A stretch of DNA of 64,000 nt, from assembly GCA_023389575.1 (NCBI GenBank), contig JAEWEG010000039.1, forward strand, positions 62,001 to 126,000, given 5' to 3'. Position 1 is the first letter of the stretch, and every line of letters begins with the position of its first letter. Below, one piece after another: positions 17,501 to 25,415 of the stretch. Source of the DNA: Chloroflexota bacterium. GTDB lineage: Bacteria > Chloroflexota > Chloroflexia > Thermomicrobiales > UBA6265. A program made the translations under genes and the position numbers. The notes beneath the pieces are model-generated. The model ran no database searches and was not told where the DNA came from. It saw only the letters and a list, made by a program, of their open reading frames with translations.

Positions 17501-19036
17501 ATGCCCATCGATCGCCGAACCCTGGTCAAGCTCGCCGGCGCCAGCGGTGTCGCCCTCGCCGCCTCGTCTCCCGCCATCCACGGCATCGCCCAGGAACCCG
17601 CCGGCGGCGATCTCATCATCGGCAAGTCGGCCGAGGCCGTTGGGTATGACCCAGCCATCGTCACCGCCAGTTCCAGCAACGAACTCCTCGCCGTCGTCTA
17701 CGACCGCCTCATCTTCTTCGATGAAAACGGCGAGGCCCAACCACAGCTCGCCGAATCGTGGGAACGCGTCGACGACCTCACCTACACCTTCACCCTTCGG
17801 CCCGGCGTCACCTTCCACGATGGCCTGCCCCTCACCGCCGACGACGTGAAGTTCACCTTCGACCGCATCAAGGACGAGGCGACCGGTTCCTCCTGGGCCT
17901 CCCAGTTCGAGCCCGTCGATTCCATCGAGTCTGATGGCGACCTCACCGTCACCTTCCATCTCAATGCGCCCTACGGCCCCTTCCTCGCCACCCTGACCTC
18001 GGTCTACTCATCCATCGTTCCCATGCGGGACGAGCCCGTTGACCTTGGCACGACCATGGTCGGCACCAACGCGTTCAAGCTCGAATCCGCCACGGCGGAC
18101 GTCGAAACCGTCCTCACCCGCCACGATGGCTACTGGCAAACGGGCATCCCGGTCCTCGATAGCCTCACCTACCGCATCCTACCGGAGGAAGCCGGCCGTC
18201 TCGCGGCGGTCCGCACCGGCGATGTGCATCTCACCACCCTCGCCGATCCGGTCTCGGTCGATGGCGCGTCCACCAGCGAAGGCGTCGTTGTCCTTGAGCA
18301 GGAAACCTCGGACTACTACCTGCTTGGGCTGAACTGTGGCCGCGCGCCGTTCGACAACGAGCAGGTTCGCCAGGCCCTGAGCAAGGCGATCGATCGCCAG
18401 GCCATCGTCGACGCCGTCTTCTTCGGCAAGGGGCAGGTCACCGGACCGATCGTGCCCACCCTTGGCGACTGGGCCCAGCCGCTGGAGCAGCTTCCGAACT
18501 ACGAGGTCGATCACGAGGGCGCGACCGCCCTGCTGGAAGAGGCCGGCCAGTCCGACCTCACCTTCAAGATCCTCGTCGGCCAGCTCTACCCCGAGTTCGT
18601 CAACATCGCCCTGGTCATCCAGGACCAGCTCAAGGAAATCGGCGTCACCGCCGAACTCGAACAGATTGAGTGGGGAGCCTTCATCGACCGCTGGCGGGAA
18701 CGTGACTTCGACGCGTTCGTCAGCTTCAACGGATCCGGCAACGATCCCGACCGCGCGCTCTATCCCGCCTTCGTCACCGATGGCTCGGTCAACGCCTTCC
18801 AGTACTCCAGCGAGGAACTCGACAGCCTGCTGGAATCGGGCCGCACCACGCCCGATCGCGAGACCCGGAAGGCCATCTACAACCAGGTCGAGGTTGCCAT
18901 CGCCAACGCCGCCCCGGCCATCTTCATCAGCACCCGCATCGCCAACTTCGCGCTGCGCGACAACGTGTCCGGCTTCCAGCCGTCGGCCGCCCAAACCTGG
19001 GACACGCTCAAGAACACCGGTCTCAACCCGGGGTAG
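17501..19036 (+). CDS. ABC transporter substrate-binding protein, family 5 (peptide/nickel type)
   Basis: 511 residues. AGGAG is 11 nt before ATG 17501. The N terminus MPIDRRTLVKLAGASGVALAA looks like a Tat signal (RR followed by a moderately hydrophobic stretch and cleavage near AQE); no lipobox Cys. SBP_bac_5 features: WERVDDLTYTFTLRPGVTFHDG near 90, DNEQVRQALSKAIDRQAIV near 287, and the closing RDNVSGFQPS. It would bind oligopeptides, opines or similar ligands outside the membrane. No permease or ATPase genes flank it, so it is an orphan SBP that must use a transporter encoded elsewhere. Confidence 0.9.
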   Translation: MPIDRRTLVKLAGASGVALAASSPAIHGIAQEPAGGDLIIGKSAEAVGYDPAIVTASSSNELLAVVYDRLIFFDENGEAQPQLAESWERVDDLTYTFTLRPGVTFHDGLPLTADDVKFTFDRIKDEATGSSWASQFEPVDSIESDGDLTVTFHLNAPYGPFLATLTSVYSSIVPMRDEPVDLGTTMVGTNAFKLESATADVETVLTRHDGYWQTGIPVLDSLTYRILPEEAGRLAAVRTGDVHLTTLADPVSVDGASTSEGVVVLEQETSDYYLLGLNCGRAPFDNEQVRQALSKAIDRQAIVDAVFFGKGQVTGPIVPTLGDWAQPLEQLPNYEVDHEGATALLEEAGQSDLTFKILVGQLYPEFVNIALVIQDQLKEIGVTAELEQIEWGAFIDRWRERDFDAFVSFNGSGNDPDRALYPAFVTDGSVNAFQYSSEELDSLLESGRTTPDRETRKAIYNQVEVAIANAAPAIFISTRIANFALRDNVSGFQPSAAQTWDTLKNTGLNPG

Positions 19037-19054
19037 GCGCGGCCCACAAAGACC

Positions 19055-19094
19055 CATGAGGCCATCCCAGGCGCCCGCCCGGGATGGCCTCATG
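19055..19094. terminator. bidirectional terminator-like hairpin
   Basis: A perfect 14-bp stem, CATGAGGCCATCCC / GGGATGGCCTCATG, with a 12-nt loop, lies between the convergent SBP and DinB genes. Confidence 0.7.
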
Positions 19095-19120
19095 CATCGA
19101 GCATCGCGATGGTCGGTGGC

Positions 19121-19660
19121 TCAGGCGCGTTCGGCCCGGTCCACCGCCCACTTCCGCACGCCAATCTCGGGCGGTTGCACGCCCATCGAGGTCAGCGCGG
19201 TCCACATCTCGGAGGTGTGGTGCGTGGTGTGGTTGAACGCGTGGAACGGCACCAGCCAGGACGGGATTCGAGTCCCGCTCCTCATCTGATACTCCTCCGC
19301 CAGCGAGGTCTCGCTCTGGCTCGCCAGGTAAGCATCCCAGTCCGCGCTCACCTGGGCCCAGATCGCGGCCACCGCGTCGATGTCGCGGTACTGCTCGGGG
19401 CCGGGAACGCCCTCGTTGCCCTTGCCAAGCAGGTGCTCATGCAGCCAGCGCGCTTCCACGTCCACGATGTGGGCGAAGGCCGCGAACACCGATCCGTCAC
19501 CCACTCCACCGGCGATCGTTCCCGGCCGGTGCACCAGCTCCGGGTCCGCCTCCCGGATCGTCGCCACGATCCGTTCCCGTGTCTCGCTCCGGTAGGTCGA
19601 GATCGTTCGTAGCAGCGCCACGCTCGAAAGTCCGTTTCCACCCTGCCCGTTGTTCACCAT
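19121..19660 (-). CDS. DinB/YfiT-family metal-dependent protein
   Basis: 179 residues, ATG 19660. Four-helix DinB fold: an FAHIVDVEARWLHEHL helix with the first His, and HAFNHTTHHTSEMWTAL with the two other metal-binding His residues, the usual three-His pattern. The family includes bacillithiol/mycothiol-dependent transferases and proteins of unknown role. Nothing near it narrows the function. Confidence 0.82.
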   Translation of the reverse strand: MVNNGQGGNGLSSVALLRTISTYRSETRERIVATIREADPELVHRPGTIAGGVGDGSVFAAFAHIVDVEARWLHEHLLGKGNEGVPGPEQYRDIDAVAAIWAQVSADWDAYLASQSETSLAEEYQMRSGTRIPSWLVPFHAFNHTTHHTSEMWTALTSMGVQPPEIGVRKWAVDRAERA

Positions 19661-19844
19661 GTCGTCCCATCTTCACGAAGTCATTCGCCACAATTCGCCG
19701 CGCAACCACGCAGCATACCAGCGCGTTGGCGTTTCATCCCCCATATGACCCGTTTTCAGTAAGCCAATCCGTGCGTAAAATGGACGAGATGTGGTCTGGG
19801 CCGCGTGCTCACTCCTGCACGGTAGACCACTGGAGGTACAACCC

Positions 19845-20522
19845 ATGATTCTCGATCGGCTCCTTGGCAAAAAGGATGTCATGCCGAGGCCTGAAAACGC
19901 CCTGGTTGGCAGGTCAGAGCCCGCGTTCGACATCCCAACCACCCACGCCGTGCTCGGCACACCCATCCAGCCGCCATTCCCCGAACATCTCGAGGTCGCC
20001 TACTTTGGCCTTGGCTGCTTCTGGGGCGCGGAACGGGTCTTCTGGCAGACGGACGGCGTTTACACCACGGCCGCCGGCTATGCCGGAGGCTACACCCCGA
20101 ATCCCACGTACGAGGAAGTCTGCACCGGCCAGACTGGCCACACCGAAGTGGTGATGGTTGTCTTCGACCCGGCCCGCGTCACCTACGAGGCCCTGGTCAA
20201 GCTCTTCTTCGAATCCCACGATCCCACCCAGGGCATGCGCCAGGGTGGCGATGTCGGTACCCAGTACCGCTCGGCCATCTACTACCCCATGGAGGACGAA
20301 GCCCAGGCCAGCAGCGCCGAGGCCGCCCGTCTCGCCTACCGGGAGCAGCTCCACAAGGCTGGCTACCCGGATATCACCACCGAAATCCGCCCGCTGGACA
20401 AGTTCTTCTACGCCGAGGACTACCACCAGCAGTACCTGCACAAGGTGCCGAATGGCTACTGCGGCATCGGCGGCACCGGCGTCACCTGCGCGATTCCTCG
20501 CAAGCTGGAGGTTCCTTCATGA
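19845..20522 (+). CDS. msrA: peptide methionine-S-sulfoxide reductase MsrA
   Basis: 225 residues from ATG 19845 with GGAGG 9 nt upstream. Catalytic motif GCFWGAERVFW with the nucleophilic Cys near residue 62, then AGYAGG, TGHTEVV and FFESHDPTQ, which are MsrA signatures; GYCGIGGTGVTC at the C terminus offers resolving cysteines. It reduces methionine-S-sulfoxide in proteins using thioredoxin. Its ATGA stop/start overlap with msrB couples the two. The first 40 residues are an extension relative to short MsrA proteins. Confidence 0.96.
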   Translation: MILDRLLGKKDVMPRPENALVGRSEPAFDIPTTHAVLGTPIQPPFPEHLEVAYFGLGCFWGAERVFWQTDGVYTTAAGYAGGYTPNPTYEEVCTGQTGHTEVVMVVFDPARVTYEALVKLFFESHDPTQGMRQGGDVGTQYRSAIYYPMEDEAQASSAEAARLAYREQLHKAGYPDITTEIRPLDKFFYAEDYHQQYLHKVPNGYCGIGGTGVTCAIPRKLEVPS

Positions 20523-20938
20523 CCACCCGCACCGATGATCCAGGCCTGAAGCCCCTGCCGGAGACCGAGGATGAGTGGCGCGAACGGCTCGGCCCCGACC
20601 AGTACAAGGTGCTCCGCCAGGCCGGCACCGAACGCCCGTTCACCGGCGAGTACAACGCCGTGTGGGACGAAGGGCTCTATCGCTGCGCCGCCTGCGGCAA
20701 CCCGCTGTTCGAAAGCGACACCAAGTTCGACCACGGCTGCGGCTGGCCCAGCTTCTCCGAGGCCCTTCCCGGTTCCGTCGAGGAACTCGAGGACCGGTCC
20801 CACGGCATGATCCGCGTGGAGGTGCGTTGCGCCCGCTGCCATTCCCATCTCGGACACGTCTTCCCCGACGGTCCCCGTGACATGGGTGGCCTGCGCTACT
20901 GCATGAACTCGATCTCGATCGACCTGCAAAAGGCGTAA
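20519..20938 (+). CDS. msrB: peptide methionine-R-sulfoxide reductase MsrB
   Basis: 139 residues, overlapping msrA by 4 nt. Structural zinc is held by Cys56/Cys59 (CAAC) and Cys104/Cys107 (CARC); the catalytic Cys is Cys128 in RYCMNSIS. FDHGCGWPSF and HLGHVFPDG are family signatures. Together with MsrA it repairs both sulfoxide diastereomers. Cytoplasmic, no signal peptide. Confidence 0.96.
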   Translation: MTTRTDDPGLKPLPETEDEWRERLGPDQYKVLRQAGTERPFTGEYNAVWDEGLYRCAACGNPLFESDTKFDHGCGWPSFSEALPGSVEELEDRSHGMIRVEVRCARCHSHLGHVFPDGPRDMGGLRYCMNSISIDLQKA

Positions 20939-20961
20939 TCCTAACCCCGGAAATACACGGA

Positions 20962-21000
20962 GAAAACACCCCCAGGAGTTCGTCTCCCGGGGGTGTTTTC
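20962..21000. terminator. strong bidirectional terminator
   Basis: A 12-bp stem (GAAAACACCCCC / GGGGGTGTTTTC) continues past one mismatch into 4 more pairs around a TTCGT loop. It ends the msrAB transcript and the SnoaL-like operon coming from the other side; the T-rich end works on both strands. Confidence 0.88.
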
Positions 21001-21025
21001 GATCGCTGACCCATGCGTTCAGCGC

Positions 21026-21640
21026 CTAGTACGGCTCATTGCACCTGTTCGCGGCGATGCAACCCGGGGCCCAAATCGATTCCTTCGGCGATTCCGCCTC
21101 CGGGTTGGTGAAACCCTGGCTCTCGCACGTTGGGCGGAGGCTCGAATCCACCTGGGCGTATGCGTTGATCTGGTTGAGCATCAGGTCCTGGTCGTACGAG
21201 ATCCACTGCTCGGTGATGCCCGAGAGCCCCACGTGCACGACCGCGACGCCGGGAACCGCGACACCGGCGCAATCCGCGCCGACTCCGAGGTAGTCACCGG
21301 TATGGATGCCGGTGAAGGTGAAGTTGATCAGCAGATACTCCCCCTCCGAGTGGGTGCTGGTCGTCGCGAACGAGACGTTGTCGAACGATGCATCCAGTTT
21401 CTCGCCGAACCGGACGAGGCTATTTGGCCCGGCGAACGTGCCTTCGGGCGTGTGCAGCACCGAGTGAGGGGATATCAGCGAGAAGGCGGAGCCGTCCTCG
21501 ACGGCGTTGAAGTACCTGTCCGATACCTGGAATCCACCGGTTTGGGCGCTTCCGCCAGCCAGCTGGCTGGCGGTCAGCAGGAGCATGGCGAAGAAGACGA
21601 GGGAGAGCCGGAAGGCGAAGGTGTTTCGTAACGTGTTCAT
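21026..21640 (-). CDS. secreted SnoaL-like protein, tandem paralogue 6 (distal)
   Basis: 204 residues. Signal peptide about 1-32 (FFAMLLLTASQLAGGSAQ). Then an NTF2/SnoaL-like domain: HTPEGTFAG, SFDNVSF, GIHTGDYLG, DCAGVAVPGVAVV, and ITEQWISYD. Four cysteines after the signal follow the array pattern: one in CAG, one in RPTC, and a terminal CX5C (CIAANRC). RBS GGAAGG. Last gene of the six-gene minus-strand array that begins at 25095, 45 nt from its neighbour. SnoaL proteins are polyketide cyclases or hydrolases, but exported, disulfide-bearing members have no assigned role; I infer only an extracellular small-molecule or structural role. Confidence 0.8.
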   Translation of the reverse strand: MNTLRNTFAFRLSLVFFAMLLLTASQLAGGSAQTGGFQVSDRYFNAVEDGSAFSLISPHSVLHTPEGTFAGPNSLVRFGEKLDASFDNVSFATTSTHSEGEYLLINFTFTGIHTGDYLGVGADCAGVAVPGVAVVHVGLSGITEQWISYDQDLMLNQINAYAQVDSSLRPTCESQGFTNPEAESPKESIWAPGCIAANRCNEPY

Positions 21641-21685
21641 GGGGTGTCCTTCCTTGATGCGTGGTGTGCCGCGGCGAAGGGGTCG

Positions 21686-22315
21686 CTAGAACGCCGTTTC
21701 GCACTCGAGTCTTGAGAAGCATTGAGGCACAAGTTGGGGATCGGCGACCGGCTCGGTCAGGGATGTCTCGATCGCCAGGTAGGAGGAGCAGGACGGCCGC
21801 TCGTTCCACGGAGCCAGGCCATGCACGTGGATCTGGTCGAGCAGGGTCTGCTGGTCGTAGGTGATCCATTGCTCGGAGAACCCGTCCTCGCCAGCGCGGA
21901 GCACCGCCACGCCTGGCACCGAGACCTGGGCGCAATCCCAGTCCATGCCCTGGTATGAACCGGTATGTACCCCGCTCAGCTGGAACTCGATAACCAGGCT
22001 GTCCCCGGCGACCTCGGACGACCGGACGTCGAACTGGAGATTGCTGAACGAGGTGCTGAGCCGGGAACCGAATGCCTCGGCGCCTTCCTGTCCCCGGAAA
22101 ACGCCTTCAGGGGTATGGAGCACCGCGTTCGGGCTGACGAGCGCGGTTGTCGCGCCCCTGCCCAGCAGCCAGTCGAAGTAGCTGGAGGCTCCGGCCAGCG
22201 GATCGCCCTGTCCGACCGCCTGGGAGTGGCCCGCGAGGAGCAGGAACGAGGTGATGAGGATGACGAAGGTGGCACGAAGGTGACTGATTGAGCGTGGTGA
22301 CGTCGTGGTGTTCAT
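21686..22315 (-). CDS. secreted SnoaL-like protein, tandem paralogue 5
   Basis: 209 residues from ATG 22315 (RBS AAAGGA). Signal peptide ending near GHSQAVGQ. Domain motifs HTPEGVFRG, SFSNLQF, GVHTGSYQG, DCAQVSVPGVAVL, FSEQWITYD. Cysteines: DCA, RPSC and terminal CFSRLEC. It keeps the HTG element that is lost in two siblings. Confidence 0.8.
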   Translation of the reverse strand: MNTTTSPRSISHLRATFVILITSFLLLAGHSQAVGQGDPLAGASSYFDWLLGRGATTALVSPNAVLHTPEGVFRGQEGAEAFGSRLSTSFSNLQFDVRSSEVAGDSLVIEFQLSGVHTGSYQGMDWDCAQVSVPGVAVLRAGEDGFSEQWITYDQQTLLDQIHVHGLAPWNERPSCSSYLAIETSLTEPVADPQLVPQCFSRLECETAF

Positions 22316-22368
22316 CGATGTGTCCTTTCGGCTGGAATGGCGCGTGGCCTGATTCGTAGGCTCCGTGT

Positions 22369-22971
22369 TCAATGGTCGGAGCGGCAATGACCGCGACGGA
22401 TGCACGATGGTTTTGGATCCTTGACCGGCACTTCCGGGTTGAAACGTGGGCAGTCCGACCGGATCCTGGAGTCGAAGGCCTCGAATCGGTCGATCTGCTC
22501 GAGCAGCGTCTGCTGGTCGTACGTGATCCACTGTTCGGAGATACCGTGCTCGTCCATCCTCAGCACCGCCAGCCCTGGCACCTTCACCCCGGCGCAGCTG
22601 TTCATGTTTCCGTGGTACAGGCCGGTATGGGTGCCGGTCATCACGAAGTGGATGACGATTTCGTCGCCGGAGATACTGGATTCCCTGACCACGAACGTGA
22701 GGTCCGAGAACGACGAGCGCAGGTCCGACGAGAACTCGTCGATTCCGTCTCGCCCGTGGAAGATGCCCTCGGGAGTGTGGAGCACCGCTTTCGGGCTGAC
22801 CGTAATGGTGGTGAACGTGGTGGTTCCTTCGAGCACCGCCAGGTACGTTCGCCCCGCCGGGTCGGGTACTCCCTGGGCTGAGCCAGTGGGGACGTGAGTG
22901 GCGATCAACAGGAGCACGAACGAGAGGAGCAACCAGATCCGTGGGGCCATGGAACGATGGTGGGAGGTCAT
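22369..22971 (-). CDS. secreted SnoaL-like protein, tandem paralogue 4
   Basis: 200 residues from ATG 22971 (RBS GAAAGGACC). Signal peptide through VPTGSAQ. Motifs HTPEGIFHG, SFSDLTF, GTHTGLYHG, SCAGVKVPGLAVL, ISEQWITYD. Cysteines: SCA, RSDC and terminal CIRRGHC. Its EQWITYDQQTLL stretch is identical to paralogue 5, pointing to recent duplication or exchange. Confidence 0.8.
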   Translation of the reverse strand: MTSHHRSMAPRIWLLLSFVLLLIATHVPTGSAQGVPDPAGRTYLAVLEGTTTFTTITVSPKAVLHTPEGIFHGRDGIDEFSSDLRSSFSDLTFVVRESSISGDEIVIHFVMTGTHTGLYHGNMNSCAGVKVPGLAVLRMDEHGISEQWITYDQQTLLEQIDRFEAFDSRIRSDCPRFNPEVPVKDPKPSCIRRGHCRSDH

Positions 22972-23070
22972 GGCAGGTCCTTTCCGGGATGGGTGGGAGG
23001 CGGCAGGGTGGAGGTTTGGCGTCTCCGTGACGGCGGTGCGCCGCCACGGAAACGTCCTCGGTGTGCCGCG

Positions 23071-23769
23071 TCAGGGCACCATGTAGCAGGCATTGGCGAT
23101 CATGCAGGCTGGGCGCGCGAGGATGCCTGGTTCCTCGACGGGCAGTTCTTCGAGCCCGCGGTTGTCGTACGAGCAGGAGTTGAGCTGCATGCAGGCCGGC
23201 TGCGATGTGTCGACCGGCGTCTCGGCCGCCAACTCGATGCCCTGGCTGTCGCAGGTCGGTCGCGACTCTGGCGCGATCCGGCTGAATGCGTCGATCTGGG
23301 ACAGGATCGCTTCGCGGTCGTAGGCGATCCACTGCCGCTCGACGCCCAGGTCACCCACTTCCAGCACCGCCACGCCGTTGACGCTGATGCCGGCGCAACG
23401 CGGTGCGATGTTCAGGTACTCGCCGTCCTGGATGCCGCTCATCGTGAACTCGATGATCAGGAGCGATCCGGCCGACTCGGTGTTGCGCACGTCGAACCGC
23501 ACGTTCGAGAACGAGTCGCGGAGTTGGCTGACGAACTCGCCCTGCCCGTTGGCTCCGGCGAAGTCACCTTCGGGCGTGTAGAGCAGGGCTCCGGGATTGC
23601 CGCCGGGGAACGATTGCCCGGTCAGGATCGAGCCGGCGTCCGGAACCGGCGCGGGCTGCGCCAGGCCTCCGGCGAACTGGCTCCAGGCCAGGATCAGGAC
23701 CGCGACCAGGATGGCGATGGAACTACAGAGCAGGCGGCTGGCGCGCTGGGTGGGAAGGGAAACGTTCAT
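23071..23769 (-). CDS. secreted SnoaL-like protein, tandem paralogue 3 (divergent)
   Basis: 232 residues from ATG 23769, the longest of the set. Signal peptide ending near GGLAQ. Motifs YTPEGDFAG, SFSNVRF, RCAGISVNGVAVL, ERQWIAYD. The HTG element is replaced by IQDGEY and the EQW by RQW, so any catalytic role of those residues is probably lost. The terminal CX5C unit occurs twice (CMQLNSC and CMIANAC, about 35 residues apart), a private C-terminal duplication. Confidence 0.78.
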   Translation of the reverse strand: MNVSLPTQRASRLLCSSIAILVAVLILAWSQFAGGLAQPAPVPDAGSILTGQSFPGGNPGALLYTPEGDFAGANGQGEFVSQLRDSFSNVRFDVRNTESAGSLLIIEFTMSGIQDGEYLNIAPRCAGISVNGVAVLEVGDLGVERQWIAYDREAILSQIDAFSRIAPESRPTCDSQGIELAAETPVDTSQPACMQLNSCSYDNRGLEELPVEEPGILARPACMIANACYMVP

Positions 23770-23803
23770 GGTGAGTCCTTTCGATGAGGTTGGGTAATCG
23801 GTG

Positions 23804-24442
23804 CTATGACCAAGCGTCGCAGCGGTCCCGGCGAACGCACGGAACGTCGTTTGGCTCGGGCGTGGGCACTCGGACGGGGTCGGGCACGAAATTGCAGGAC
23901 GGCCGGTTGTTTGGGTCAACCTGGTTGAAGGCGTCGATCTGGGCCTCCAGTTGCGCCACGTCGTAGCCGATCCATTGCTCGCGAACGCCCGACTCGTTGA
24001 GTTGCATCACGGCGACGCCATCCACGGCGACCCCGGCGCACTTCGCTGGCAGGCCGTGGTAGGAACCGGTGTTGATGCCGGTCATGGTGAAGGTGACGAT
24101 GACGAGGTTGTCCACCGTTTCGGTGGACTTCGTCGCGAAGTCCAGGTTGGAGAACGACCGTCGCAGCGTGGCGGTGAACTCGTTGACTCCCTGCGCGCCG
24201 TTGAACACGCCCTCCGGGCTGGTGAGCCGAACCTCCGGCCCAACGAGGATGGACGCCGACGCGAGCGGCGCGTCTTCCTTGGCCATCACCAGCCAGAGCG
24301 CGCCCGTGTCTGGTCGTTGTGACCTGGAGTCGGCGGCGGCCCCGGTGATCTGGCTCACGGCCAGGAGGAGGACCGCGACGACCAGGAAGTAGAACGAAAC
24401 GATGGAACGTGGTGTGGACGGTGAACGAGAGGGTGTGTCCAT
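23804..24442 (-). CDS. secreted SnoaL-like protein, tandem paralogue 2
   Basis: 212 residues from ATG 24442 (GAAAGG upstream). Signal peptide through QITGAAA. Motifs TSPEGVFNG, SFSNLDF, GINTGSYHG, KCAGVAVDGVAVM, REQWIGYD. The C terminus CVRRDRCDAWS ends in the same nine residues as paralogue 1, so these two are the youngest pair or have undergone gene conversion. Confidence 0.8.
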   Translation of the reverse strand: MDTPSRSPSTPRSIVSFYFLVVAVLLLAVSQITGAAADSRSQRPDTGALWLVMAKEDAPLASASILVGPEVRLTSPEGVFNGAQGVNEFTATLRRSFSNLDFATKSTETVDNLVIVTFTMTGINTGSYHGLPAKCAGVAVDGVAVMQLNESGVREQWIGYDVAQLEAQIDAFNQVDPNNRPSCNFVPDPVRVPTPEPNDVPCVRRDRCDAWS

Positions 24443-24471
24443 GGAATGGCCTTTCTGTGGATTGGCCCGGA

Positions 24472-25095
24472 TCAGGACCACGCATCGCACCGGTCACGGC
24501 GCGCGCAGTCCCCTGGGGGCTCGGGGGCGGAAACCTGGACGGGGTCCATGTCGCAGAGCGGGCGAGTGTGCTGGTCGAGACCGTCCATCGCAACGATCTG
24601 CGCCACGAGCGACTGGCGGTCGTAGCTGAAGAACTGGTCGGAGATGCCGTCGGTGCCGAGGTTCAGGATGGCGACGCCATCCACGGAGACTTCGGCGCAG
24701 CGGCCGGGCAGCCCGAGGTAGGGACCGGTGTGATAGCCGCTCAGCGTGAAGCGCACGGTCACGGAGTCGTCGCCGACCACGTAATCGGTGGGGGTGAATT
24801 CCACCTGGCTGAACGACGCCGAGAGCGTGTCCAGGAACGTGAGAACTCCGGGTTTGCCCTCGAAGATGCCTTCGGGAGTGGTCAGCACCGCGCCCGGCGC
24901 GATGATTCCCAGCGTGTTCGCGCCGTTCTGGCCTGGAAGCACGTCGTCGAAGTACATCCGGCTGAAGGCCTCGTTCCCGATCACGCTGGCATCGGTCGCG
25001 AGCGGGTTGAACGTCGCCAGCAACATCGCCAGAATCGCCACGACACTAAATCGAATCGGACAGATCACGAGGTTGGAAAAGGATGGGTGTGGCAT
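24472..25095 (-). CDS. secreted SnoaL-like protein, tandem paralogue 1 (promoter-proximal)
   Basis: 207 residues from ATG 25095 (GAAAGG upstream). Signal peptide with a long hydrophobic stretch (VVAILAMLLATF). Motifs TTPEGIFEG, SFSQVEF, GYHTGPYLG, RCAEVSVDGVAIL, ISDQFFSYD. The EQW tryptophan is Phe here. Terminal CARRDRCDAWS. First gene of the array; the 320-bp region upstream is shared with the divergent STAND regulator. Confidence 0.8.
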   Translation of the reverse strand: MPHPSFSNLVICPIRFSVVAILAMLLATFNPLATDASVIGNEAFSRMYFDDVLPGQNGANTLGIIAPGAVLTTPEGIFEGKPGVLTFLDTLSASFSQVEFTPTDYVVGDDSVTVRFTLSGYHTGPYLGLPGRCAEVSVDGVAILNLGTDGISDQFFSYDRQSLVAQIVAMDGLDQHTRPLCDMDPVQVSAPEPPGDCARRDRCDAWS

Positions 25096-25117
25096 CGTTT
25101 GGCCTTTCGGATTCGGT

Positions 25118-25135
25118 GACACTCGCCGGAGTGTC
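25118..25135. promoter_or_regulatory. inverted repeat before the SnoaL-like array
   Basis: GACACTC-GCCG-GAGTGTC, a perfect 7-bp dyad 23 bp upstream of the first SnoaL-like start codon, so it would lie in the 5' leader or near the promoter. Confidence 0.35.
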
Positions 25136-25300
25136 GGGTACGGAAATCGAAGGGACCCGGCCGGTGTAACAGGGGTGTGGATGGCGAACCTCCTCTCCGT
25201 TGGCGCCGGTGAGACACCGGGGAGCGGCGTGCTGGCGCCGTTCCGCCGCTCCGATTTCAGTCTGTTCCTGGTGTGAGGGAGTCACCACGCACTTAACCCA

Positions 25301-25338
25301 CGCGCAACCCACACGTTCGAAAATGCGCGGGTTGCGTG
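25301..25338. promoter_or_regulatory. long inverted repeat in the divergent intergenic region
   Basis: CGCGCAACCC and GGGTTGCGTG (10 bp, one G-T) lie 18 bp apart between the SnoaL-like array and the XRE-NB-ARC-TPR gene, 78 bp before the latter's start. A binding site for that regulator is a reasonable guess. Confidence 0.35.
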
Positions 25339-25415
25339 TGCTCCGTCTGGCATGTACGATGCTGGTTTAGGGACAAGAATCTGGTGTTCTGGTACGTCTC
25401 GTCAGGCAGCGACCA

